Positions 41,902 through 50,600 of a stretch of 64,000 nt of DNA are shown here, one piece after another. Within the stretch, counting starts at the first letter, position 1; each line of letters starts with the position of its first letter. The notes beneath the pieces are model-generated. The model saw only the letters and a program-made list of their open reading frames with translations. It was not told where the DNA came from and made no database searches. Position numbers and translations under genes: made by a program. Location of the stretch: positions 74,304 to 138,303 of the forward strand of contig DHDP01000005.1 of the NCBI GenBank assembly GCA_002399405.1, read 5' to 3'. The stretch comes from Treponema sp. UBA4873. GTDB taxonomy: Bacteria; Spirochaetota; Spirochaetia; Treponematales; Treponemataceae.

Positions 41902-42082
41902 GGACGGATATTCGCTCGTCGATGCAGCCCTTTCAATATTCATCGCGGGTGTAGTCCTTCTTGCCGTCTGTGCGCTTGTTTCTGCTGCTCTGCGTTTTTC
42001 CCTGCGTACTGTCGGAAAAATTGACTCCGCAATACAGACTGAAAACGCGGCCGCAGAAAAGGTGTTTTCGTATGCGGAGTGA
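41876..42082 (+). CDS. Very short pseudopilin-like protein (GspI/GspH position)
   Basis: A 68-residue protein with a prepilin-type leader: SEDG/YSLVDAALSIFIAGVVLLAVCAL, followed by about 30 residues of helix (TVGKIDSAIQTENAAAEKVF) and a stop. There is no globular C-terminal domain, whereas GspI or GspH usually have 110-180 residues. Position +5 is Asp rather than Glu. The frame is intact and overlaps gspG at the 5' end and the next pseudopilin at the 3' end (11 bases), so it is not obviously broken. By gene order it takes the place of gspI. It may act as a helix-only minor pseudopilin at the tip complex; this is inference. Confidence 0.78.
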   Translation: MLILRRGSEDGYSLVDAALSIFIAGVVLLAVCALVSAALRFSLRTVGKIDSAIQTENAAAEKVFSYAE

Positions 42083-42521
42083 TTCGGAAAACGGTTTTAC
42101 CTTTATAGAAGTGCTCGTTTCTCTGCTTATTATTTCTCTTGTGGGAATGGTGCTGTATGCTTCGTTTTCGGCGGGATTCAGGGGAATTGAAAAGTCGAAG
42201 GCGGAAATGCGTACTGCGGTGCGTCGTCTGCAGACGGACAGTATCATTCGCTCTGCCGCGGGATCGGTACGGATACCGTACTGGATAACGGAATATGAGA
42301 TAACCGCTGCGGGAGAAACGCTGGAGTTTCCGTGGTACGACGGAGAGAAGGAAATAAAAACGGTACGGCTTCCTTCCGGTGTAGTGATAGATAAAAGTGA
42401 GCTTGTCCGGAAGGACGGAGAAGCTCCGTTCGGAATCAGAATAACATATAAAATCGGAAAACGGGAATATACGACTTCGGCGGCGTTCGGGTCGTTTCCT
42501 GCGGGAAAAGTAAAATTGTGA
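42072..42521 (+). CDS. Minor pseudopilin (GspJ/GspH-like)
   Basis: A 149-residue pseudopilin with leader SENG/FTFIEVLVSLLIISLVGMVLYASFSAG, carrying the canonical Phe at +1 and Glu at +5. A beta-rich C-terminal domain follows (WITEYEITAAGETLEFPWYDGEKEIKT). The order G, short pilin, this, K suggests GspJ, but the size also fits GspH. The start at 42072 is chosen because it places the prepilin cleavage site 8 residues in; a longer upstream frame overlaps the previous gene fully. The stop overlaps the gspK GTG start by 4 bases. Confidence 0.85.
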   Translation: MRSDSENGFTFIEVLVSLLIISLVGMVLYASFSAGFRGIEKSKAEMRTAVRRLQTDSIIRSAAGSVRIPYWITEYEITAAGETLEFPWYDGEKEIKTVRLPSGVVIDKSELVRKDGEAPFGIRITYKIGKREYTTSAAFGSFPAGKVKL

Positions 42522-43531
42522 ACAGAACTGACGATGGCTTTTCATCAATTGAATTTCTTATTGCGCTCGTTTTCCTTTCGGTCCTCGCTGCAGCCGCCGG
42601 GTATACGATAAAGACCGCAGGTCTTGCAGCCGGCCGCAGAACGGCGGCCGCAGACGCCCGGGCTCAGATAGAGAAGGTACTTGATGCCGCTGCCGAAGAT
42701 TTAAAGGCTGACCCGACGCCGCTGTCCGATTCAAGATTCGATGCGTTCTGGCAGTGGAACGGGATGACTGAAAACGGATGCAGCGTTAAGCTGCGGTCGC
42801 TTTCAAGTTCGCTCAATCCGAATTTTCTGCGGACCGGAGTATATGAAAAGACCGGTCTCCGCAATCTGTTTCTTCCCGGAAAAAACGCGCAGCAGCTGCT
42901 TCAGTACAGGGAGGACAACGGTCTTTTGTTTACCTTTTCCGATTGTAAGGATTTTTTCTCCGAAGAGACGTACGGTACGTATTTTTCTCCGTACGGCTGG
43001 GCGAATATCAACATTATCGACGAGTTTGCCGTACGGCGGCTTGTTGCGGACCTTACGGGATCCGACTCCGACGGTGAGATGTTCAGGCAGAAAATGCGTA
43101 CGCTGCTTGCGGACAAACAGATTCTGCAGACGGAGGATGAGTTTAAAATGTTCTGCGGAATATCGTACGATAAAATTTATCCGTACATAAACACGGAACC
43201 TGCAATGAATGTTCAGTTTGTCGAACCTGATGTTTTAAGAAGCATCCTTTCTGATGCCGACTACAATCTTTCCGGAGCAGTGCAGAAAACAAAGCAGCTG
43301 CTTGCCCTGCGCGAAAGCAGAGAACTGACGGAAGACGATATAGTGAATGTGCTCGGGATAAACAGGACAAACAGGCTGTATTACTTCTTCGGAACGATTA
43401 CGTGGTTCTGGCAGATAGAAGTGCAGAACGATGCCGCTGCCTGTACTGAAATCATATGCAGAATGCCTCCGTCAGGTATGAACAGCCAGGCACCGGCTGA
43501 ATGGTACGTGGTGGAGAAAAAATGGAAATGA
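42518..43531 (+). CDS. gspK: Minor pseudopilin GspK-like
   Basis: A 337-residue protein starting with GTG. The leader is TDDG/FSSIEFLIALVFLSVLAAAAGYTI and is followed by a large globular region, the size expected of GspK, which caps the pseudopilus tip with GspI and GspJ. The region YGWANINIIDEFAVRRLV resembles the SAM-like segment of GspK with its N-I-N hallmark. Canonical GspK lacks Glu at +5, while here Glu is present. It overlaps the gene before by 4 bases and gspL by 10. The GspK call is supported by size, order and the N-I-N motif, not by full-length similarity. Confidence 0.82.
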   Translation: MNRTDDGFSSIEFLIALVFLSVLAAAAGYTIKTAGLAAGRRTAAADARAQIEKVLDAAAEDLKADPTPLSDSRFDAFWQWNGMTENGCSVKLRSLSSSLNPNFLRTGVYEKTGLRNLFLPGKNAQQLLQYREDNGLLFTFSDCKDFFSEETYGTYFSPYGWANINIIDEFAVRRLVADLTGSDSDGEMFRQKMRTLLADKQILQTEDEFKMFCGISYDKIYPYINTEPAMNVQFVEPDVLRSILSDADYNLSGAVQKTKQLLALRESRELTEDDIVNVLGINRTNRLYYFFGTITWFWQIEVQNDAAACTEIICRMPPSGMNSQAPAEWYVVEKKWK

Positions 43532-44553
43532 AGGAATGCATCGTATCGGACAAAATTATTATTTCTCCGCTCGAGGCGCGCCACTATCTTCTCGACTTAC
43601 CGCCGCTGAAGGAGTCGTTCAGAAAAGAGGCCGTGGTATACGCACTGCGGACACTGTATCCCGGCACGTCCGAGTCGACGGTGTTCGATTACCGCTGTCC
43701 GCACGGAAAAACAGTCGGCATCGCCGTGTCTTCCCGGAGACTTGAAAAATACCGTTCATACAATAAACTTTTAATTTCTCCGGCGCTCGTCGTTGAGCAG
43801 ACGGAGAAGAATGCGGTCGTCGTCTGCGCTGCGGAATCGTGGATTGAACTGCAGGTTATCCGGCAGGGAGCGCCGCTCGTTCTTCTCTGCGCAGGGCAGC
43901 CGGATACGACGGGAAAAGACGTGATCGGGCCGGTACTCGCCGACAAGGCGTACAGCGACCTGCCTGTGCATATCTATACGCTTCCCGGGGCGCAGGTGCA
44001 GCGTCTTGACGGATATGAACGATGCCGCGGTGCTGTGCGGAAGCCGTTCGCCGATATACTCACCCCTGCGGCGGTTTCAAAATCGGCCGTCTTCAGGGAG
44101 AGGAAGAGCGGTCCCGATTTAATAAAAATATTTTCCGTTGCGGCTGTTCTGCTTTTTGCCGGAATACTCGGCACTGCGGACATTCTGTTGTACCGGAAGG
44201 CGAATCGTGCGGCGGAAGAACTGTTGTCGGTAAAAAAAGAGTATGAACGGAAAAAAAATGCGGCAGGTATTACCGGTACGAAACCGGCATCTCCTGCTGT
44301 TCAGGTATCTGTAAAACTTCCCCTTACTGTCGTGCTGCAGGAGATTTCCGGTACTGCTTCCGGCATCAGGCTTGATTCGTTCACGGCAAACGGCAGTTCG
44401 TTTAAATTCGAAGCTGAAAATGCGCAGGCGCTGGCGGTGCTTGAAGAGCTGAAAAAATCGGCATATTTCGAGGACGTAACGTTGTATCAGGCGGTCCCTC
44501 TCGAAACGGGCGGCGAGCGGTTCATTATTTCGGGGAAAATAAAAAATGAGTAA
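43522..44553 (+). CDS. gspL: GspL-like inner-membrane assembly protein
   Basis: A 343-residue protein with a cytoplasmic part of about 205 residues, one membrane helix (IKIFSVAAVLLFAGILGTADILLY), a coiled segment (KANRAAEELLSVKKEYERKK) and a periplasmic ferredoxin-like domain (LPLTVVLQEISGTASGIRLDSFTANG; EELKKSAYFEDVTLYQAVP). This is the PilM-PilN-like layout of GspL, which links GspE to the periplasmic parts. The cytoplasmic domain is diverged. The start at 43522 (ATGGAAATG) has GGAG 8 nt upstream and overlaps gspK. It overlaps the GspM-like gene by 8 bases. Confidence 0.82.
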   Translation: MEMKECIVSDKIIISPLEARHYLLDLPPLKESFRKEAVVYALRTLYPGTSESTVFDYRCPHGKTVGIAVSSRRLEKYRSYNKLLISPALVVEQTEKNAVVVCAAESWIELQVIRQGAPLVLLCAGQPDTTGKDVIGPVLADKAYSDLPVHIYTLPGAQVQRLDGYERCRGAVRKPFADILTPAAVSKSAVFRERKSGPDLIKIFSVAAVLLFAGILGTADILLYRKANRAAEELLSVKKEYERKKNAAGITGTKPASPAVQVSVKLPLTVVLQEISGTASGIRLDSFTANGSSFKFEAENAQALAVLEELKKSAYFEDVTLYQAVPLETGGERFIISGKIKNE

Positions 44554-45337
44554 ACGGGACCGCATACTGCTGCTGCTGCTCGCACTGACCGCTGCAGCTG
44601 CGTTTTTTTACACGACAATGACATCCTCGGAAGATAAAATACGAGGGGCGGAAAAGGGAATTGAACGCTATGAAGCCGCCGTGCGGAAGATCGATGCGGA
44701 GTCGCTGCAGAACAGCACAGCTGCAGGCGGTGAGCATGATGACGTAAAAATAATTTCGATAACCGACGCAGCCGACCTTATTTTGTCTCAGCTGAAACAG
44801 GCGGGTATTACGCCCGGCCGGTACCAGATTACCGGTACCGGTAAAAATACTCAGAGCGTGGAATTTGTGTATACGTGTGAGCCGGAGGAATTCGTGCGCT
44901 TCATAACTTCCGCCGAAGGTTCGGGAACGGGCAGTTATACAATAACCGATGCGGCGGTAAAACGGGAGCGGAACGGCGGCGTTTCCGTCGTAATGCATGC
45001 CGCCGCAGCCCCCTGCCGTTTCTCGGCAACTGCGGATACAGGTGCGGAGCATTCGTACGGATTATCACGCTTGTTTACCGCCCGGCACATCGAGCGGCCT
45101 CCGGCGGACAAAGCTGCTGCAGCTCCGTCCGTTCCCGCTCCGGGAACTGCGAAATTCAGAATAATCGGAACGGTGAGCGGCGCCGACGGCGTGCAGTATT
45201 TGTACGTAAAGAATACCGAAAATAATAAATTGTACAAACTGGCACCGGATAAGGTCCGTGAGAATTCCGCAGCACGGTATGTCCTTGTAATCGATAATGC
45301 CGAATATGAAATTTTAAAAAAACAGGAGAACCGATGA
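44546..45337 (+). CDS. GspM/PilO-like protein with a GspC (PilP)-like C-terminal domain
   Basis: A 263-residue protein. A membrane helix (residues 7-24) and coiled coil (SSEDKIRGAEKGIERYEAAVRK) lead into a PilO/GspM-like ferredoxin fold (DLILSQLKQAGITPGRYQITG; VEFVYTCEPEEFVRFITSAEG). After a Pro/Ala linker (about 190-205), residues 206-262 (FRIIGTVSGADGVQYLYVKN; YKLAPDKV; ARYVLVIDNAEYEIL) resemble the HR domain of GspC or PilP, which contacts the secretin. No separate gspC exists in the locus, so this fusion could bridge the inner-membrane platform to GspD. The fusion reading is inference from strand pattern and context. Confidence 0.75.
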   Translation: MSKRDRILLLLLALTAAAAFFYTTMTSSEDKIRGAEKGIERYEAAVRKIDAESLQNSTAAGGEHDDVKIISITDAADLILSQLKQAGITPGRYQITGTGKNTQSVEFVYTCEPEEFVRFITSAEGSGTGSYTITDAAVKRERNGGVSVVMHAAAAPCRFSATADTGAEHSYGLSRLFTARHIERPPADKAAAAPSVPAPGTAKFRIIGTVSGADGVQYLYVKNTENNKLYKLAPDKVRENSAARYVLVIDNAEYEILKKQENR

Positions 45338-45424
45338 TTGTACCTCCATGTACAATCATCATCCGCAGTTTGCTCCAGAGTCGCAAACTGCAATCTGCGT
45401 CGTCCTGACGCACCGCTGACGCGG
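45333..45424. repeat. Intergenic array of four hairpins
   Basis: In the gap after the GspM-like gene four inverted repeats follow one another: 45333-45343/45350-45360 (11 bp, includes the stop codon), 45365-45373/45383-45391 (9 bp), 45396-45401/45407-45412 (6 bp, loop GTCCT) and 45413-45416/45421-45424 (4 bp). The arrangement recalls 461-685. No T run follows. A GGAG ribosome binding site for the lipoprotein gene comes just after it. Confidence 0.65.
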
Positions 45425-45443
45425 AGTTTTTATAGGAGATTTT

Positions 45444-46100
45444 ATGAAGAGAAAAACAAGTCTGCCGATTATTTTTGCCGTGCTCGGCGTCTGTTTAACG
45501 GGCTGCGCGACGACGAAACAGATTCAACCGACACTGAACGGAATGATATACGATTCTGACAACGAGCCTGTCGCGGACGCTCTGGTAAAAATTACCGATG
45601 CAGTTCAGACGAACAGCGACATTTACGGCCATTTCCGTATTGAAAATCTCAGGGCGGACACCGATTATACGATTATCTGCACGAAAAAAGGGTACGAGAC
45701 GACTTCCGTAAAGTTCACCTACAGCAGTGTTTCGGAAGTTGCCTACGTTCGCATGTATTCGTCCGAACAGCTTCTGAGCCTTGCAGAGGCGGAAATACAG
45801 CAGAAAAAATACGATACCGCGCAGACTTTTCTGGACAGGGCGGATAAAGCGGGCGGAAGCGAAGTGTGCACGGGGTACCTCAGGGCTGTCACAGCGTATT
45901 CAAAAAAATCATACGACGACGCCCTTGCCCGACTGCAGCAGCTTATGGATGCAGGGTACACGGAACCGTATATCTATCTTTTTACTGCGGACGTGTACGA
46001 GTACGGGCTGTCCGACAAAGAGAACGCAAAGAAATACCTGCAGCTTTATCTGAATACCACCTACGATCCCGAGGCAGCAGCCCGGCTGGAAGGGTTATGA
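45444..46100 (+). CDS. Lipoprotein with carboxypeptidase-regulatory-like and TPR domains
   Basis: A 218-residue lipoprotein: lipobox LTGC at residues 18-21, then residues 30-95 forming a CarboxypepD_reg-like beta sandwich (GMIYDSDNEPVADALVKITDAV; GHFRIENLRADTDYTIICTKKGYE). Residues 105-215 form TPR-like helices (LAEAEIQQKKYDTAQTFLDRADKAG; YDDALARLQQLMDAGYTEPYIYLFTADVYEY). It sits between the GspM/C-like gene and the prepilin peptidase gene, whose ATG overlaps its stop (ATGA). An outer-membrane accessory of the secretin, such as a pilotin, is plausible since TPR lipoproteins play that part in related systems. No direct evidence is available. Confidence 0.85.
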   Translation: MKRKTSLPIIFAVLGVCLTGCATTKQIQPTLNGMIYDSDNEPVADALVKITDAVQTNSDIYGHFRIENLRADTDYTIICTKKGYETTSVKFTYSSVSEVAYVRMYSSEQLLSLAEAEIQQKKYDTAQTFLDRADKAGGSEVCTGYLRAVTAYSKKSYDDALARLQQLMDAGYTEPYIYLFTADVYEYGLSDKENAKKYLQLYLNTTYDPEAAARLEGL

Positions 46101-46549
46101 GTTTTTCCGCCGGCCTCACACTCGTTTTTCTGGCTTTCGCAGTTCCCCTTTCCGTAATCGACATACGGACAATGCGCATTCCTATATGGATAACATATGC
46201 CGGGTACGCCGCAGCCCTTGTATATTTGAGCGTGTACGGCCGACAGCATCTCCTGAATGCACTTACCGGAGCAGCCGTTATTTTTCTGCTTTTTCTGTTC
46301 CTGCGTGAAATAACGCATAAAGGCCTGGGCTTCGGGGACGTACGGTACAGCCTCCTGTGCGGGCTTTACTGCGGTTTTCCCGGCATACTCGCAGGATGCG
46401 CGCTTGCCGCTCTGGGCGGACTCTTGTACTTCGCTCTATTTCATATAATAAAAAGAAATGTACCGATAAGGAACGTAAAGATACCATTTGCACCGTTTAT
46501 GACGGCCGGATCGGTCACAGCAGCGCTGATTGTTGTAAGATTTTTCTGA
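46097..46549 (+). CDS. Short prepilin peptidase (A24 family)
   Basis: A 150-residue integral-membrane aspartic protease of the A24 family, which cleaves the leader peptides of the pseudopilins encoded upstream. The two catalytic aspartates are visible: VIDIRTMRIP (Asp22) and LGFGDVRYS (Asp81, the GxGD motif). It lacks the N-terminal zinc and methylase domain of GspO/PilD and so resembles the short TadV/CpaA type. Five or six membrane segments are expected. The ATG overlaps the stop of the lipoprotein gene. The last 40 codons are repeated, diverged, at 47404-47532 beyond the toxin-antitoxin cassette. Confidence 0.92.
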   Translation: MSFSAGLTLVFLAFAVPLSVIDIRTMRIPIWITYAGYAAALVYLSVYGRQHLLNALTGAAVIFLLFLFLREITHKGLGFGDVRYSLLCGLYCGFPGILAGCALAALGGLLYFALFHIIKRNVPIRNVKIPFAPFMTAGSVTAALIVVRFF

Positions 46550-46606
46550 TTATACAAACTTTGTTATACGGTTAATAACTCACTTTTATTACAGTCCTGT
46601 TACGTG

Positions 46607-46930
46607 TTACCTTCCTTCCCTTTTTGCAGCAATATCATAAACTTCATTGTCTTCCCTTACAGAAATAACAATAATTCTCATAATAGTATCCGCCTCTGCT
46701 TTCATAAGTTTGTAAACGACCCTTAATCCTAATCCTTTCAACTTTATTTTTAAAAGTTCCGTCAAATTATTTCCACTTTTATTTCCCAGCGGTTTCCCAT
46801 ATCCACCTTCTGTATACGGCAACGGATTTTCAGAAACTTTTATAATTGCTTTTAAAACTACTTTTCTTTGAAAACCGTCAAGTTCCTTTAATTCCCGCTT
46901 TGCTTCCGGATGGTAATCTATTTTCCACAT
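46607..46930 (-). CDS. RelE/ParE-family toxin
   Basis: A 107-residue RelE-superfamily toxin. The N terminus WKIDYHPEAKRELKEL, central VVLKAIIKVSENP and C-terminal strands LGLRVVYKLMKAEADTIMRIIVISVREDNEVYDIAAKR follow the RelE/StbE fold with basic residues at the active surface. Such toxins cleave ribosome-bound mRNA, or inhibit gyrase if ParE-like; the first is more likely from the sequence. It is encoded 3 bases after the antitoxin gene and is AT-rich compared with the T2SS genes around it. It converges with the prepilin peptidase gene. Confidence 0.9.
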   Translation of the reverse strand: MWKIDYHPEAKRELKELDGFQRKVVLKAIIKVSENPLPYTEGGYGKPLGNKSGNNLTELLKIKLKGLGLRVVYKLMKAEADTIMRIIVISVREDNEVYDIAAKREGR

Positions 46931-46933
46931 AGA

Positions 46934-47254
46934 CTACTCCAGTTCTACATCAACATCTTTTAAGTCTTCCTCAGTAACATCCAGCTCCTTTAGAACATCT
47001 TCCTGTGAAATATAATTAACCGGTTGAGATAATCTTTTATTTGCTTCCGCAAGAAGCAGGGCATCTTCATACTGTTCAATCAGATTCTGATACTCTTTCG
47101 GACTGATCAGAACACATTCCGGAGTATTATTTTTTACGACTATTCTTATTCCGCCTGTTTTAACTTCATTGAAAATCTTATTTGCCTCACCTTTATTGAA
47201 CCGGCTGATTGGTACTATTGAATCCAGGATATTAACTGCTTTGACTACATTCAT
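46934..47254 (-). CDS. Phd/YefM-family antitoxin
   Basis: A 106-residue antitoxin. The N-terminal half has the Phd/YefM DNA-binding fold (MNVVKAVNILDSIVPISRFNKGEANKIFNEVKTGGIRIVVKNNTPECVLISPKEYQNLIE in part), and the C-terminal acidic tail (VTEEDLKDVDVELE) would wrap and neutralise the toxin. The start at 47254 is set by AAGGAGG 8 nt upstream; the frame can be extended upstream, but those codons cross the promoter. It precedes the toxin by 3 bases, the usual order. It should repress its own operon by binding the palindrome at 47281-47298. Confidence 0.9.
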   Translation of the reverse strand: MNVVKAVNILDSIVPISRFNKGEANKIFNEVKTGGIRIVVKNNTPECVLISPKEYQNLIEQYEDALLLAEANKRLSQPVNYISQEDVLKELDVTEEDLKDVDVELE

Positions 47255-47280
47255 AGCAAACCTCCTTATCGAGTTTTCTA

Positions 47281-47314
47281 TGTATAATATACTATACAAT
47301 ATATTTATAGACAA
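47281..47314 (-). promoter_or_regulatory. Toxin-antitoxin promoter with palindromic operator
   Basis: Minus strand: TTGTCT (47309-47314), 17-bp spacer, TATATT (47286-47291). A TGTATA/TATACA palindrome (47281-47286 and 47293-47298) straddles the -10 box, the expected layout for antitoxin autorepression. Confidence 0.7.
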
Positions 47315-47403
47315 GTTTGTTGATATTTTTATCGATATTTTGAACACTTTTTTTCATAAAGATTGTTTATTCAAAGAGTCGGAAAATCAATAATACATTG
47401 CAG

Positions 47404-47532
47404 GGGAACCTTTTGTTTTTTGCACTGTTTCATAGAATTAAAAGAAATGTACCGATAAAGAACGTGAAAATACCATTTGCACCGTTTATGACGGCCGGAT
47501 CAGTTACAGCAGCACTGATTATCCTGAAATAG
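47404..47532 (+). pseudogene. Displaced 3' end of a prepilin peptidase gene
   Basis: 42 codons plus a stop that parallel the end of the intact gene at 46097-46549: LLFFALFHRIKRNVPIKNVK against LLYFALFHIIKRNVPIRNVK, then the shared IPFAPFMTAGSVTAALI, with different last residues (ILK against VVRFF). There is no start codon or upstream part. The two DNA copies are closely similar by eye over about 110 bases, with scattered synonymous changes. The toxin-antitoxin cassette lies between them. Confidence 0.85.
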
Positions 47533-47544
47533 TTTTAAGTTTTC

Positions 47545-47572
47545 TTGATTTTATAAATAAATGTGCTATAGT
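47545..47572 (+). promoter_or_regulatory. Promoter of the giant Ig-repeat gene
   Basis: TTGATT (47545-47550), 16-bp spacer, TATAGT (47567-47572). Expected start near 47579 gives a leader of about 90 nt before the GAGG ribosome binding site and the ATG at 47671. Apart from the antitoxin promoter and the peptidase remnant, nothing else is seen in the 47255-47670 gap. Confidence 0.6.
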
Positions 47573-47670
47573 GTATAAGATAATATTTTGTACACTTAAT
47601 GAACATATATAAGGTTTTCCGGTTCGAGCTGCTGTGGATGTGCTTTAAAGCCGGTATACGAGGGTGAGGT

Positions 47671-50600
47671 ATGAAAAAAAGATTCTGGCTGTCTGGTGTC
47701 ATAATGATTACAGCAGCATGTTTTTGTAGTGCGGCAGAATGGGGAGTATCAGGAAAAATTTCAGTATATTCAGGCGTCAGCGACACCTACAACTTGAAAA
47801 TCAGTGTAGCTGACAGCGATTGCAGCTGGACGGAAGCTAATTACGGATGCGTAAAAAAAGGAACCATACTTACGATAGCGTATGATGCTGCATCTGCTGT
47901 ATGGAACTCACCAGGACAGGGGGGCGGTCATGTAGAAAAAGCTACCTATTTGTTAATAAATGACAAAGAATATACAGGTTCTACTTATACTGTTTCCGGG
48001 ACTACTAACATAAAACTTATATGTAAATCTGAAGAAATAACTGACATCTTATGGACTATGAAAATCAGATTATATGACAGTGCGGCAGAATGGGAAACAT
48101 CAGGAAAAATTTCAGTAGATGATATTTATACTTGGATCGGAGGGAATGCGGATTACAGTCTGAAAGTCAATGCGATGGACGGCAGCGGCTACTGGATGGG
48201 AGATAATTACGGATACGTGAAGAAAGGAACGGTACTGTCGATTACATATAATCCAGCATCTTTGAGTTATTTGTATGAAACTGGGCATGCGACACCTCAT
48301 GGTTACAAAGGCACCGACCTTTCCATTAATGGAGCAATATCGAACGAAAAATCGTCTACATATACAGTTTTGAGCGACACGGTAATAAAACTTTTTATCT
48401 ACGGTTACGGTTACGGTTATGCATACACGGGGGATCTGCTTACTCTGCAATTGATATGCGACAGGGATGCACCTGATTTAGACAGCAAAGAAGCGAAGAC
48501 AACGGACGGCAGCGACTATACTAGTGGAACATGGACGGCAGGAAACGTGACTTTTACATTTACCGGCAGTGATGCCACATCCGGTTTTAAAGGATATGAA
48601 ATATCGACAGACGAGGGGAATAGCTGTATAGGACAAACGAGCAATACATATACAGTTTCAACAGAAGGAAGCGTACCGGTATGGCTCCGGGCGGTAGATA
48701 AGGCAGGAAATGTAAGCGACTGGAAAAAATGGCAGGTCCGGATAGACAAAACAAAACCGCACATAGGTGTTACGACCGCGTACAGCGGCGGGGTGTGGAG
48801 TACAGGAGCAGTGACGTACCGTGTAGAGGCAGCGGATTCTGTGTCGGGGGTTGCGTCATTCGGCTGCACTGACAGCGGAGTGGAAAAGACATTCAGCGGA
48901 GCGAATCCGTATGAGTATGTCGTGACGAGCGGGGAACACGCGATAACGTTTTATGCGGTGGACGAAGCGGGCAATGAAGTGACTGCGGGACCGTATACGG
49001 CGAAGGTTGATCTGGAAGCGCCGGCTTTGCGGATAACAGGGAATGATGCGGCAGAAAAAGTCTACACAAGCGGAACGTGGACGAACGGGGTCGTGGAGTT
49101 TACGCTCAGCGGAAGCGACGGCGTTTCGGGGGTAAAGGGATATGAGTATAAACAGAGCGAAACCGGAAGCATTCTGAATCTGAGCGGAAATACGTATACG
49201 GCGGGGAGCACGCAGCAGGTATGGTTCCGTGCGGTGGACAATGCCGGAAACAGGGGTGTGTGGACGGCATATTCCGTCGACATCGATAAGAGTGTACCGG
49301 TCATAACACTCGGCATGGGAACAGCAGCATCCGGCGGGGTGTATTATCTTTCAGCCGCAGCTCTTAAAAAAGTGACATGTTCGGGTATCGACAGCGGAGG
49401 AAGCGGCATACAGCAGCGGAGCTGTTCCGTGGACGGGGCGCTGCCGGTCATATACAGTGCGATGGACGGGAGTGAAATTCAAAACAGTATCTCTCAGGCG
49501 GGTCAGGGGAAGCATACGTACACGCTTGCAGTAACGGACAACGCCGGAAACAGTACTTCAAAGAGTGTAACGGTTCTCTACGACGACAGTGCGGTCAGCG
49601 GCGACGACACGGGGCTTGCACTTGGCGACGCTCATCGTGCCGGAACGACGATTCTTACGGACACCAAGTACACGGCGGACATAACGAACGCGGTGCCTGT
49701 CGTGAGGGTGCAGAGCGACGGTGGGGCGCAGGGCGGTACTGTAACATGGACGCTCGGGGGAAAGGCGTTCACCGGTATTGTCGGCGGAACGGCCGTACAG
49801 GACGGAAAGGGCGGCAGCTGGTATCCGGTGACGGTAACGGCAAGAACGGACGGGGCTGGTACGGCAGCCGTATCGGAAGCGGAATATGCTTCGTATGTGA
49901 AAGGTCTTTCGGACGGCGGGTATCCGGTGTCCGTAACGGTTACCGATTTGTGCGGGAATGCAGGTACGAAACAGTTCGTGCTTACGAAGGACAGTGCCGC
50001 ACCGAAGCCGGTTGCTTCGTGGCTTCAATCAGTGGAAACGGATTCTGCGGGAAACGTACGCTGTAAAATCAGTCTGCCTGCAGGGACGGAAAAGACTTCC
50101 GTATATCAATTTAAGAATAAAGCGGGGATGACCGCAGCCGCAGGCAGCGGATTTGCCGGAGAGAATCCGGTGTACAGCAATTCGGGGACGGACGGAATCG
50201 ATCAGACAATAACCTGCAGTGTACAGAGACAGAAAGCGGAGCTGTATCTTTCGGCGGTTGACGGCAGCGGGAACTATGAAGAGAGCGTGCTGACTGTCAC
50301 AGTGCCCGATGCGCCTGCAGCGGTCGGTGCGGAGAAAGTGATTACGACCGATACGCAGAACGGGACGGTGTCTTTTTATCTGGCAGTTGCAAATCCGCCC
50401 GGTACGCCGGCGGGAATACCGGTAACGGATATAGACGGAAACATGTATACGGTTACCTATAAGACTGTCTATAAGTGCATCGGGCTGAAGGAAAATAAGG
50501 AAACGGGAGAAAGTGTGAGCGCCGGGACCGGCACGGGCGCTTATGTCTGGACTGTTGACGATCTGAAAGCGGCCGGCGCGTGGGGAACGGGTACCGAGCG

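Noticed and set aside
47404..47532. A working small gene after the toxin-antitoxin cassette
   Set aside because: No start codon or SD; it is only the copied 3' end of the prepilin peptidase gene.
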